Source: Tetrapyrgos nigripes (Eukaryota > Basidiomycota > Agaricomycetes > Agaricales > Campanellaceae). Taken from it: a stretch of DNA of 64,000 nt. Every line of letters begins with the position of its first letter. Position 1 is the first letter of the stretch. Of the stretch, positions 48,272 through 59,481 are shown in pieces. Below the pieces are notes generated by a model, which was given only the letters and a program-made list of their open reading frames with translations, searched no databases and had not been told where the DNA came from. Location: NCBI GenBank assembly GCA_013368315.1, contig JAACJM010000320.1:1-64000 (forward strand), given 5' to 3'. The position numbers and the translations under genes are program-made.

Positions 48272-48334
48272 CTTTCTCCTATGTTTCTCCTATTTCTCCT
48301 ATGTTTCTCCTATTTCTCCTATGTTTCTCCTATC
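48272..48334. repeat. 20-bp tandem repeat, about three copies
   Basis: Repeats of tttctcctatttctcctatg in a pyrimidine-rich stretch. Confidence 0.85.
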
Positions 48335-48739
48335 ACTTATTCATTGTTCTTCTATATAAACCACCAGACATTCTAGCTAGTCCTTTAGTTCATTCACTTC
48401 GTCTCCGCTCCATACTAGTATTATGCAGTGTAGAGCATAGTCAGCTTACTCTTACTCTCTATCTATCTTTCTATTCTCAATTGATCTTGTCTTTGTGTGA
48501 CTTGGGTGGTTTGCCATCGAGTGTATCAGCAACCTTGACACTTCAATGAAACCCACTTCAAAGAATCATAAGGACACTTAATCACGAATAAGTTGTAGAT
48601 CTAGGGAAATATCAAGGCCATACTACTACATAGCATGGATTGCACAAGGTTACTTTTCATGAGAAAAATATGGTTACTGCTGGCTGGTCGTAGGGGTGCT
48701 CATACTATGGCTTCTACAAGGACATTTAACTACTTACTT

Positions 48740-51400
48740 TTTGAGCTTGTATGTATAACGATCAGCAACTTTTGAGAGCCGTCACTGAACAACACAAAAC
48801 CATGGGACTTCATGCTGAGTGTCCCAGGGTCATTTTGGATGATGCAGTCTTTGTGGGTTGAGGTGCATACTAGGTACCTGTTGTTCATATTCATGTACAC
48901 TGCACATTTCCTTTCCTTTAAGTGAACCATACCAATCACATGTACCTACAATATTTTACTAAAGATACATAATTCCCTGCAGTGAGTGTACATGGGTGTC
49001 AGGGGGTCCAATTTCCATATCAGTGTTGCCAACTGATTGGCAGAACCGCTTAAAGTGAGCGAGGCTCTCTGGGGCAAGTGAGGCCTCCCAGGTTTCCATA
49101 ATTCTCCTAGTACTAATGAAGTCCACTGTGAAGCTGATCTGGTGTCAATTGATTCTCATCCAATGAAAACCACACCAGACCGTTGTTTCTGGACCACTAT
49201 TCAAATCGCCTGCTCAACGCACACACAGATTTTCAGGTATCACACTATAGACCAATGAAGGTACATTGTAAGGCACAGTAAGATAAACTAAACTGAGACG
49301 AAAACTTGAAGCATTAGATATTGATTTGTAAACTACATTTCAGTCAGCTACCTGCCAGACATGCAAACCCTTCTTGTTTTTGCCAAGGGATTTGATTGCT
49401 GCACTGCTCTCCCACAATTGATGTGCCTGCTGGACCATCACAGTGAATTTCTTATCTACTCTCTTCGCCCCAGACACATGCCAAACTCTGAAGTACTCAA
49501 ACCACTCATTGGCTAGGATAAGTACAAGCTGATAGATGCTGGGGTAATTAATCAGTAAAACTTTGTCATGACATGGAGCACTGGGACCTACAATTTGTTG
49601 GCTCAGTTTTCTAGGAGGACCTCATCAAAGAGCTTGAACACATGCTCAGTGAAGTTGTTTGTAGAGATGTTATCGCAGTTGTGGCCATCAGGTAGGTCCA
49701 GGTCAAGCCAAAGATCTGATTGGATGGCATGAGATTTAGGGGTCATCAAAGCAAACTAATCTCACCTCGCCATTGTTCACAAAACCAGTTGGCCTCAAAA
49801 TACTCCACAACGGCTGCATATGAATTCTTTGGCACAATAATCTGGAGTCTTTCTAAGAATATGTGCTTCTCATGAGTCCATTCTTCCTCAGTGTGTGCCC
49901 TCTGGAGCTCATGGAAAGCATACAATAGTGCATAGTGACTCTCATTGCTGGTCAACTTGGGATGACTGGGAGCAGTCTCACCATGTTCACTGTCCCAGTG
50001 GAGAATAGCCTAGGGATTTGGTGAGTTAATCTACGCAGTACATGGGCCAGTAAATTATCTTACCTGCATCACATGGAACTGGCATAACCAGATGCATAGA
50101 TCATCTCCCCACACTAACATATGAGTTAAGAGATCAACAGGAGGGTAAATCACTAATACTACTAGTACTAACATCTGCGTATGGCTTGGAGCTCTGGATG
50201 CAACTTGTCAATCATAATCATTAAAGGGGTCCAGGTCCCAGCATTGTGAATTTGAGTAGCCTCAGTGATGAGGTCATCAGTCAAGGGGTGCAAAGCAGTG
50301 TCAATACATGCAGGGTCTGTGAACCAAGATTTGAGTAAGAATCAGTAAATCATAAGCCAGAATTGACTCACCTTGAAGAATCTGGTCTGACATAGACTCT
50401 ACAAACTCCTTGACACAGCACAAAAACTCTTCGAGGGTCCAGGCTGTCATGTCTCCAGAGATGAACACAGGACCTGAGGAGAAATTGGAGCAGACAAATC
50501 AAAAAATATGGGTAAACTGACCTGGAAGCAACCACTTTGTATTGTCGATGGTTGTGAGAAATGTGACTGGCACACAATTTTCATTCTTGTGGCAGTATGA
50601 GGAGTCAAACCCCAATCCATATTGACAACCATACAGTATCAAGACTTGAATACAATACATAGTCTTGATACCAACCTGGAACCTGAGGCAAGGTACCCCC
50701 TCATAAACATGACTAGGGGAATATATGTTGAATGATGGAGTGGGATGTAGAAGACGATATCAAGATTTCGTCAAGCAAAGATTTCAATGGCAAGAAGTGG
50801 ATCCTCAACCAACCTCTCTCTATGATGAACGTTATTCACCATGTTCCAGACTTGGACATCTGTTGGTCTGCAATACATCGGTGGCTGCTCATTCTTGTAA
50901 TAGTCCAAAAGACCTGTTAATCAATAAGTCATCACTTCCGAGTAAGAAACAATAAAGACAAACGCTTCTTGATGATCGAGGAACTTGAATTCTGAATGCT
51001 GGCATACTCAAGGACCACTTGCCATATCTGCTGAGAGATTTTGAGTTTCTCAGCTTGCCCATGGGTACCATGTTGATAGATGACAGCTGTTGAAAGGTCT
51101 TGGGCATATACTTCAAGCTTGGAAAAGAAATTAACTGAGCCCATTATCAAACAAAGGCTTGGGAAGATTTACTTACATGAAGAATGACATCACACCACCA
51201 TTCTGTCGACAACTCCATGTTATCTTCCCTGCCCAGATGAATTAACGAAACACCTCTCAAGCACCACATGAAAAGAAAAACTCAGTATCGCTGTCTTCTC
51301 CATCACTTTCATCTTCTGATTCTTCGACATCAGAGTCGAGAGCCTCCCCACTGTGTATCATCCTGGATCTTGGTTTTCTTACATTACTTGGTGAGAAGAG
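48740..51400 (-). pseudogene. MULE-type transposase gene, multi-exon, decayed
   Basis: Minus-strand exons read in the order of fungal MULE transposases. An acidic start (LDSDVEESEDESDGEDSDTE, about 51340) is followed by VYAQDLSTAVIYQHGTHGQAEKLKIS. YGCQYGLGFDSSYCHKNENCVPVTFLTTID comes next (about 50600), then DMTAWTLEEFLCCVKEFVESM. CQFHVMQAI lies near 50060, and then SHYALLYAFHELQRAHTEEEW and VVEYFEANWFCEQW. DLPDGHNCDNISTNNFTEHVFKLFDEVLLEN (about 49700-49610) holds the expected third catalytic acid. LILANEWFEYFRVWH and KKGLHVW follow. A TGA at 49603-49605 follows LLEN. A further stop interrupts the frame near 50780. The SWIM finger expected next is missing here. MULE transposases cut and insert elements with long inverted repeats; none were found. 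Confidence 0.7.
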
Positions 51401-52837
51401 GCCAGGCCTGGCTGGCAAGCCCAATTACTATTTTAGCAGGTTTCAATCCAGAACTACATTATTGTTTTGCATCTACAAAGAAACAATGCTGCTCTCTCTT
51501 CCTTTTGTGTCAGGTACATGTTTCATAATACCATTCAATTTACATGTTCATGTTCATGACTTTCTCTGAATCACACCAACAGAAGTTGAGATTTTAATCA
51601 GCCAAAGATAATGTACTGGATGCAGATAACAGAAGCCTGTCCATCAAGTACAATGCTTAGCCTGGGGCTGCCAAATTGTATTTAGTGGCACAGCATGAAG
51701 TGTTTCTGATCCATCTTGTCCTGTTGAGAGCATCTCATATCTGGGATGCCTGTCCTCTGCTCATCCAGTTTTATTCCATATCCAGAGGGTATGTGACTCT
51801 ACCCTTATCCTATTCCTGTTCATTTGATTGCTATCAAAAGAGTTTGAATGAGCAGGAGCAACTGCCTGATATGATGCGCCAAAATCTTGATGGAGCATCA
51901 GAGTCTGAAAACTTTCTCAACAGCTACTTGGTAAGTAACTTGATGAACACTTTCTCCCTGGTTTATGTTGCTTATATCCTTTCTCATGAACTCCTATATA
52001 TGTCATGTAAAATTCTTCATGGACTGTGGTCTACATATCCTAAGCAATAGTGAACTTCAAGTGTCACACCCTCAAAAAGCACTGTTTTCAATGCACAATT
52101 TTGAGTAGACAGTCACCTAGATAATGAATAATACCATGTTTTGGAAAATATGAAGGCTGTTGACAATTATTTGAAAGAGATACAAAAAGAATACAGTGTG
52201 TAGTTCACTTCTAGTGTCAAAATAGTTTGTGTTTTAAAGACTGCTTTACAAAGGTCTAATTATCATTGTAAGTACCACTTATAATCTCGCTTATCATTTG
52301 TCTCAATGCTCCATGCGTAGGACTCACTGTCCTCATCCTCGTGCCTCTGTGGCTAAGCTTTCATGGCCATTGTATCACCTCCATGACCTAGCCTCAGCAG
52401 CTCAATGTATACCTTGCCTCTGTGGCTTAGGCGTTGGCCTTCATCAAAATTTGACCCCCATTTTACCTTATTCTCCTTTCCACAAAATTTTCCAGAATCT
52501 TTTCTCCTTATTCAATTAAATTCTTTGTTTCGTCTTTTTCCTGTGATATTTGTTTTTCTCCACTCTATGTCTAAGATTTGATCTCGCCATTAATGACTTA
52601 CCATGTACTTATAGCCCTGAGAGACTCATTTTCCCCATCTCATTCTTTCTTTCCCCATTTTCCACTCATGAGTTGTCTCTTATCATTCTTTCTTTCCTCA
52701 TTTGTCACTCACTAGTATTTGTCATGACGTCTATATTTGGTACTATTTATTTCTTCTTATCTCCGTATCCTTGGATCTTTACACCATTTGACTCTCGTTC
52801 CACATGCTACGCACCGGACCTTTCATTTCTCCGATAC
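51401..52837. other. no gene supported
   Basis: Short frames at 51676-52050 and 52298-52519 show no motif. From about 52061 (tgtcacaccctc) the sequence has LTR-like features, including the TATA stretch catatataaaccctg at about 52910, but no partner was found. Confidence 0.35.
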
Positions 52838-52905
52838 AGCTTCAATACAGCTTCTTGACAGCTTCCTTTACAGCTTCCTTTACAGCTTTCTTTACAGCTT
52901 TACTT
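52838..52905. repeat. 13-bp tandem repeat
   Basis: About five units of the type acagcttcctttacagctt, just upstream of a TATA-like stretch. Confidence 0.8.
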
Positions 52906-53019
52906 TTACATATATAAACCCTGCCCTGACACCTGGTTCCCCATCTTGACCTCTTCGTCATTGGGACCAGGTGTGTATTCCCCTTTTCATTACTTCTTTC
53001 ACCTTTACTGATGGGCACT

Positions 53020-53107
53020 GTAGTTCCAGTACTTACTGCTGTCTGCTAGGTATTTAATACATTCTTCGTCATTGGGACCAGTTCCAGTACTTACTGCTGT
53101 CTGTTAG
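53020..53107. repeat. 58-bp tandem duplication
   Basis: agttccagtacttactgctg occurs twice, 58 bases apart, with cttcgtcattgggaccag before each copy (52954, 53065). Confidence 0.75.
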
Positions 53108-53854
53108 TCAAGTCGAGCCTGTAGCTCCTCGTTATCGCTATCTAAGTGCTTGCCTCTTTGTGACAGTATTCTCGCAGTATTACTCAGTTGTTTTTGCGCT
53201 ACCCGCCCTCCACTCCCATTTATTTACATCTTTTGTATGTTAGCCTTTGCTGAGTCGCATGTACTCAAAAATACAATCATACACAGGGGAGTCACTGTTT
53301 CAGGGCTCCCCGTGATCCTCCTACTCAATCTCACACAAAATTTCATCAAACACAACAACAAGATAATTAGATGACGCAATAACCTACAACCCGCTAATCC
53401 CAGTCTTCTGTTATTGCATCATAAAGTGTGTGTGCTTGCTAGACCCTGAGGCAGTGGCAGTGCACTCACACAGGAATAAAACGTAAGCTACAAATAAAAT
53501 CTGCAGCAAAATAGGTCACATGAAATTTGACCTAAATATGGTTACACTTTCCTGTGGGGAAGAGATCCATGTTAGAAAAAGCTCGCGGCAAGTGCTTGAA
53601 AAAAACCGATACTATAAATAGTAATCAGAACATGTTCCAAAACATCGGTACTTGATTTGGAAAACTGGAATCTTCTTTTTTGGGTCTGTGAGATCTGGCA
53701 GACATCGTCAATGCAGAGTGATCCATTCAATGACAAAAGGACGGGCTCTAATATCCTGCAGTCGATCAACTGGATGGCCAAGGTAACAGATTTTGATAAG
53801 TTGATAAGCTGGACGGTAGCAGTGGGGGGTGAAGTTGTTTGGCTTAATATATTA

Positions 53855-55481
53855 CAGTGGGTCAAAAAATTGTCCACATGTTTCGCATTTTTGGAAAGAT
53901 TGCCAATTTAAGCAATACTGAGTAGAGATCTTGAAATGTGGTCAGTGATGGGCAGAACGCCCTTGATAAGAGCTACAATAATCTGTTTTATTTGTCCTAT
54001 TTGGCTCAAAACTCATGGAGATATGATTGATTTAAAATGGTATGTCATTTGGACAATTTTTTGAGTTGCCACTTCAAAATCAGTATTGTAACTATGTGAT
54101 GTCTCATAGATGACATCATAAGTGGAGTTGTACAATGATGCAATGGCTACATCATAATGATATCATAGCTGCCAGCTGGACCATATATAAGGGCATCCAG
54201 TTGTTCTATAGCCCTCATCAAATCATGAGACCCATCACATCCACCCAGAAAGACAATATCCTCTCTCTCCTCCAAACTTCTGCTTCATCCAGGGAAATCT
54301 CTGCTAAAACTGGGGTATCCAAGTCAAAGATTGCTTCTCTGGCCAAAGAGATGTATCCTGACAAGGAGAACCATCAAGCAGGGCGTCCTAGAAAGCTGTC
54401 TACCACTGATGAACGTGCTGCTATCCAACAAATCAACACTGGCAAAGCTGAAAATGCTACAGAAGTGGCCAGAAACATCAATCCCCTCCTTGACCAACCT
54501 GTCTCCACCCAAACCATTCGAAATTCCCTTCTCAGGCATGATGTGGACACATCTAAAACGAAGAAGAAGCCCAAACTCACTGCAGCTCACAGGAAGGCTC
54601 GTTTAAACTTTGCACAGAAGTACAGAAACTGGACTGTGGATGACTGGAAAAGGGTTATTTGGTCAGATGAGACTAAAATCAATCGATATGGGTCAGATGG
54701 ACAGCAGTATGTGTGGGGGAGGAAGGGTGAATCCTTGGGAGAGAGAAATGTGGTGGAAACAGTCAAATTTGGAGGAGGAAATATCATGGTGTGGGGATGT
54801 ATGGGGTGGGAAGGAGTTGGAAACATGGCAGAGGTGGAGGGCAGGATGAATGCAGAGCAGTATGTGGACATTTTGGAGAACAACCTTCTGGAGAGCATGG
54901 ATATTTTGGGTGTTGATCCAGAGGTGGCCATTTTTCAGCAAGACAATGATCCTAAACACAAGTCAAAACTGGCCACCAAGTGGTTTGAAGACAACAACAT
55001 CCATTGCATGAGCTGGCCTGCTCAATCTCCTGACCTGAACCCCATTGAACACCTCTGGACAACCCTCAAACACAAGCTCAATGGATATGACACAGCACCC
55101 TCTGGAGTTTGGGAAATATGGGACAGAGCAGCTGAAAAGTGGGATGAAATCACAGAAGAAGATTGTCAGAAATTGATCAGGAGCATGCCTAGAAGGATTG
55201 AGGCTGTGTTGAAGGCCAAAGGAGGGCATACCAAGTACTGAGCTAGCACTTTCTGTATTTTCACTTGCATGTCAAAAAATTGTCCAAATGACATACCATT
55301 TTAAATCAGTCATATCTCCATGAGTTTTAAGCCAAATAAGACAAAACAGACAGAATATTGTAGCGTTTATCAAGGGCTTTCTGCCCATCACTGACCATAT
55401 TTTAATATCTCTACTCAGTATTGCTTAAATTGGCAATCTTTCCAAAAATGCGAAACATGTGGACAATTTTTTGACCCACTG
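53855..55481 (+). mobile_element. Tc1/mariner element with 210-bp terminal inverted repeats
   Basis: Ends start CAGTGGGTCAAAAAATTGTC and are flanked by TA on both sides (53853-53854, 55482-55483). The inverted repeats run 53855-54064 and 55272-55481 with few mismatches. Each repeat carries the motif tcaaaaaattgtcca(c/a)atg at its outer end and again, inverted, at its inner end. The total length is 1627 bp, with one intact transposase gene. Confidence 0.95.
54225..55241 (+). CDS. Tc1-type DD34E transposase, intact
   Basis: The protein has 338 codons from the ATG at 54225. That start lies about 40 bases behind the TATA stretch catatataag and matches the usual Tc1 length. The frame is also open 90 bases further upstream. 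An N-terminal helix-turn-helix region (ISAKTGVSKSKIASLAKEM) is followed by a Tc3-like second DNA-binding part. The catalytic triad is VIWSDETK, FQQDNDPKHKS and SPDLNPIEHLW, with 34 residues between the second Asp and the Glu. It cuts at the inverted repeats and inserts at TA. No stop or frameshift is visible, so it could be active. Confidence 0.93.
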   Translation: MRPITSTQKDNILSLLQTSASSREISAKTGVSKSKIASLAKEMYPDKENHQAGRPRKLSTTDERAAIQQINTGKAENATEVARNINPLLDQPVSTQTIRNSLLRHDVDTSKTKKKPKLTAAHRKARLNFAQKYRNWTVDDWKRVIWSDETKINRYGSDGQQYVWGRKGESLGERNVVETVKFGGGNIMVWGCMGWEGVGNMAEVEGRMNAEQYVDILENNLLESMDILGVDPEVAIFQQDNDPKHKSKLATKWFEDNNIHCMSWPAQSPDLNPIEHLWTTLKHKLNGYDTAPSGVWEIWDRAAEKWDEITEEDCQKLIRSMPRRIEAVLKAKGGHTKY

Positions 55482-55483
55482 TA

Positions 55484-56905
55484 TATTCAGTCTGTGTCAA
55501 AAAATATTCAATCAGTCTTATACACACCATGTCTTCAAACACCTTCCATAGGTCAATTGTGACTGCCTGATGAAATAGTTTCCAGTTCTTGGATTCAGGG
55601 TGAGAAAGGATCTTCAAAGCACTGGGATATTCTGCAGAAGAGTGATGTCAACGATGGCAAATGCGACCAGGGCTTGGAGCAGGATTACCAAGGACCATAC
55701 AATTTGTCAGAGTGAAGGCAGCGAGAATGTTCTCGCTTTGAATGGAGACGATGACTGTGTGGCCGGGCTTTGAGAAGGTGAGGTGGGAGTAGCAGGTGGG
55801 GTATTAAAGCATGTTTGTAGGGGCGTAGCAGGGGCCCCAGTCATTTGTTCAGACTTGACTGGTCGTCCATCCTTCAGGAGATCAGAAACATGGCAGTCGA
55901 GAAGTAAATAACTGTTGACACACCCTGTTACATTTGGTATTTGCTAACAGAGTCTCTTTACAAGGAGACAGGATGGCTACCATAGATTTGCCATTGTTGA
56001 TTCGATGCTAGAAAGATTCAAGATTGAGAGAAGCACTCACTTGATGAGTCTTCTTGCTCTTGTGGTGATTGTCATCTGATTGTGAGGAGTCCGAGTCCTA
56101 AAAAAGATTATACGGTGTAAGCAAGCTACGTTCAACTAACATACACATGAGTAGTGATGTGCAGGCTGGGCTTGGGCTCAAAGCCCAGGCTCGAGCTGGG
56201 CTTTGTAGGGCTCAGGCTCGCCAAGAATCCAAGCCCAGCCCTAAGCCCTCAGTAGGGTTGGGCTTGGGCTTTGAGCCTGGGCTCAGACTAGGATGATGTT
56301 ATCGCACAAAAAGTCGTGATTGAAGTGTTGGGTAAGTCTGAAGTTAGGTTTGTATTATAGACAAAATGGACCACTGACCTACATTAAGCATTTACGGACC
56401 CAAAGCCAACATTATTGGTGCCAACAAGTAGTGGATAACAGCTGGGGATGACCCAGGAAGATGGTTAGACACTGAGAAACTGTAAAGTTGTGTGAGAACC
56501 TGACGAGAATGCTTGCAAAAGGAAATTGCAACTATTTATTGACAATTTTTTATTGGTCAGTAACAGGTCACTAAGTATCGCTGAAAGCCTGGGCCTGAGC
56601 TTCGGGCTCAGGGCTTTCAGAAATCAAGCCCAAGCCCTCCTCAAAGACCAGGCTGGGCTTGGGCTTTTAGGGCCGGGCTTGGGCTTCGAGCCCAAGCCCA
56701 CACATCACTACACATGAGTACAAACCTTGACCATAGTGCGCTTCAAACTCTTAGCTTGGACAGGCTTGAATGGCGATTCATCTTCATCTGAGGCTTGATA
56801 TGTGACATTAGAGTTTAACATTCAAAATAGTCTAAGGGAACTTGGGAGCATTGATACCTTTCGCTTTCGCTGGCTGGAAGGCATGTTGAAAGTGAGGAAA
56901 GATGG
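55484..56905 (-). pseudogene. unknown minus-strand multi-exon gene, hit by a Tc1 and a MITE
   Basis: Coding-like exons on the minus strand begin MPSSQRKRK (about 56890). SDEDESPFKPVQAKSLKRTMVK follows (about 56795-56730), then DSDSSQSDDNHHKSKKTHQ (about 56100-56040) and HRINNGKSMVAILSPCKETLLANTKCNR. Further on are LKDGRPVKSEQMTGAPATP and KILSHPESKNWKLFHQAVTIDLWKVFED (about 55610). The second and third exons join in phase, and the hAT MITE lies in the intron between them. The first joint is out of phase. The Tc1 element sits at the distal end, beyond which coding-like sequence resumes (53877-53572). The family is not recognised; the start is Ser/Lys-rich. Confidence 0.4.
56152..56710. mobile_element. 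559-bp hAT-type MITE
   Basis: The ends are TAGTGATGTG and CACATCACTA, an exact 10-bp inverted pair. They are flanked by the 8-bp target duplication CACATGAG (56144-56151 and 56711-56718). Both subterminal regions are packed with GGGCTTGGGC-type motifs in both orientations. No transposase is inside. The 8-bp duplication fits the hAT superfamily. Confidence 0.9.
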
Positions 56906-57408
56906 AACTGATGAACTGGAGTTCAACAATATCCACACCTACCCCAACTAGTCATTGCCTGCGCCCACAATGATCAATTAAATTGGGCAGCGGGTTTATT
57001 GGAGCATGCTCGGTCAGTAGTTTAGCCAATAAGTTAGGCAGGTGCAGTGTCTGTCAACGAATTTCCAACACCCAGTTCTGTTTGGGTTCCATTGTTACTT
57101 GGAGGAGGGTCCATCTGCAGTTTTGTTTGGCTAGATGATGTCTTCTCAAGGCTCAGTTAGTAGCTTGAAGGTACTAGAACAACACTAGGTAAGGGGGTCC
57201 TTAGAAGATTGAAGTGGTTCTGTCAGTACTTGCATTGGGTCACATTTGATGGCTTAACGGGCTTTGTTTGTACACACCAACCGGCTCGGTCTGCCGGTAT
57301 GACATGGTTCAATTTGCTATGAAGCCATAGCTTCAGGCCACATCTCAGAAGGCAGGTGAGATTAGCAGTTACATATGGGTTCCATCAATTTGACAAGAGG
57401 GTTAGAAT
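56906..57408. other. intergenic, nothing recognised
   Basis: No motif or repeat seen. Homology to the 3' flank of F-box B begins at about 57409. Confidence 0.45.
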
Positions 57409-57949
57409 TGTAGAATCCACCCCTGACTGAAATGTGAGGTTTCCTCAACTTCTCCAGCTGATGAACCAAGACACTGGTGGTTTGACCAGATGCAGTCGAA
57501 TCCTCGAGGATTGACCATCTGTTAAATAAACAGTCCTGGGCCAAACCCGTCTCTTGAGTTTGGAAACAAGAGGAAGCAATATGGTGAGAGCCTGTGGTTG
57601 CAGTGCAAATCGGAATGGCAAATCTTTGAGAACAATATCAGACTACCTCATTGTCAGCCGAATCCTTCACTGCAGCCTTGTCGTGGTCAGTAAAATTATT
57701 AGTAATGAGTTCATCAATATCTGGGGTGAATAGTAACGCATCAGACCATGCTTACATGAAAAGAAAGGGTAAATATTTACTGGTATCGCCCATCTCAATT
57801 TTCAGTGTCCTCTTTCTCTTCCAACAGCAACGCAAAATCGAGTCCAGCCTTCTTCAGGTGTTGCAATTTCAAATCCACATCTTCTCGAAGCGCTCTACCC
57901 AAGACGCAAAGCTTCACTAACCACAAACAGTTTACCCCAGTAGGGACTG

Positions 57950-59481
57950 CATCAGGGAAAGCGTCAAAGGCACTTTCATGCAATAAACGCATAAGAGATA
58001 CCGAAAATTGAATGGTAATGCATAAAATGGTGTAATTATGCAAATTATCCACCTCATGCAAGTCCCCTGCTGAGATCCATAAGTTATGCACAAATTTTAC
58101 TATTTTATGCGAGAGAATGCATAGGTTATACTTCTTAACTCACAATATTCACCGTCAAATATCCACTTCTTTGTTACATTCAACACAATAAAATCAATAC
58201 AAATGGATCAAAGGATGTATATTGACAAGGACTACATATTACAATCATGAAATGTGCATATGGGATAGCTACACTACAACTATGTCAACACGACATGGCC
58301 TAGATACCATCACAAACAACAGCAATCAGCATAAGGAACAATGGAAGACGTTGTACAGCCGAAAACTACACTACAACTATATTGACACGACACGGCCTGG
58401 ATACCTAGAACAACAGCAATCAGCATAAGGAAAAATGGGAGATGTCGCATACATACCGCGTATACATAGATTTGAATTGGTGACAACCTAAGGCATAATA
58501 AGGGTCAACCTGCGCCAAAAAGAAAAGGATAACAGATGTACCTATACATATACGACCCCCTGCGCACATCCTGAATACCTGATGAGCAAGAGAAAGTACT
58601 GCTCAGCGCTTGGCAGGGATCAATGAAAGAGCAGAAGAAACACACCTGGTACATACAACAGGGCTGAGCCAAAGTCAACCAAAGACCAACCCATAGCTCT
58701 CCAGTCATCCTTGCTCTTCCCTGTACATCAAGGTGGTCCTAAAAACAGGAACCTATCAGAGCCTGTTTTGACAAAATATCAGTATAGAAAGAAGAGGCAG
58801 AAGGTTGAGACTCACCCGCATGAGGGGTGAAAGGAATAGGTTCCGAATGGACCAGTGTTGCAGCACTTGAGCTACTATAAGAGTAAGAGTAGCAGAGTAA
58901 GTCTCGTTACCAGGAAGAATGGACAGGCTGAGGGGAATTGCGACGCTTGGCTTTGGACTTGGGAGTGAAAAGAAATAAGTCAACATGGTCAGGTGACCGT
59001 TTGTTGACGTGCTTATGGGAGCAGCTGTATAGTTCTTCAGCAGAGTTTCAATTGTTTGGGAAGTCGCCGCCTGGCAATCTTCTTCGGTATTTCAGTTAAG
59101 TTCCTTCTCCAGTGAGTTGACGCATCAAGTCAACGTCACTACCTCTTGAATTTGTGTACAGGTTTTCTCCTCTTAGGCAGTTCTGTTGTAATTATATATC
59201 TTACATTCTGTCCAGTGTCCACTTGCCGAATATATCCAGAAAGCACATATGAAGTAAATTTTGACCCTCCTCCTACGAACTCATCCATGACTCCTTCATA
59301 CAACAGTGAGCATATATCATTCAACAGAGTGCATGATGGTGCATTGTGTGCATAGTTATGCAATGCATTACAGACATTATACAATATGTGAGATGGATCT
59401 TACAAAATTATGCATTTTCATTCCAAAATTGCATAATTAGGCTACATTTGCATGAAAGTGCCTTTGAGGCTTTCCCTGATG
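57950..59481. mobile_element. 1.53-kb non-autonomous DNA element with 34-bp inverted ends
   Basis: The ends 57950-57983 and 59448-59481 are inverted repeats with one mismatch in 34 (start CATCAGGGAAAGC, inner part GGCACTTTCATGCAA). Both subterminal regions carry many TTATGCA/TGCATAA-like motifs. The uninterrupted paralogue (F-box B at about 4100-4130) shows where the insertion happened. Direct target duplication is not clear: the flanks gggactgc and gtgacaca agree poorly. The interior has no recognised transposase. Superfamily uncertain; CAGGG-type ends and subterminal motifs suggest hAT, P or KDZ-like elements. Confidence 0.82.
58269..58441. repeat. 97-bp tandem duplication inside the 1.53-kb element
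   Basis: Both copies start ctacactacaactat and contain acagcaatcagcataagga. Copy starts are at 58269 and 58366. Confidence 0.8.

Noticed and set aside
52061..53400. Gypsy-type solo LTR
   Set aside because: The start tgtcacaccc and the TATA stretch are suggestive, but ends and target duplication could not be fixed.
53572..53877. Minus frame interrupted by Tc1 as one continuous gene with 55617-55484
   Set aside because: Removing the Tc1 and one TA leaves the two parts in different frames, so continuity is not shown; mentioned only as coding-like.
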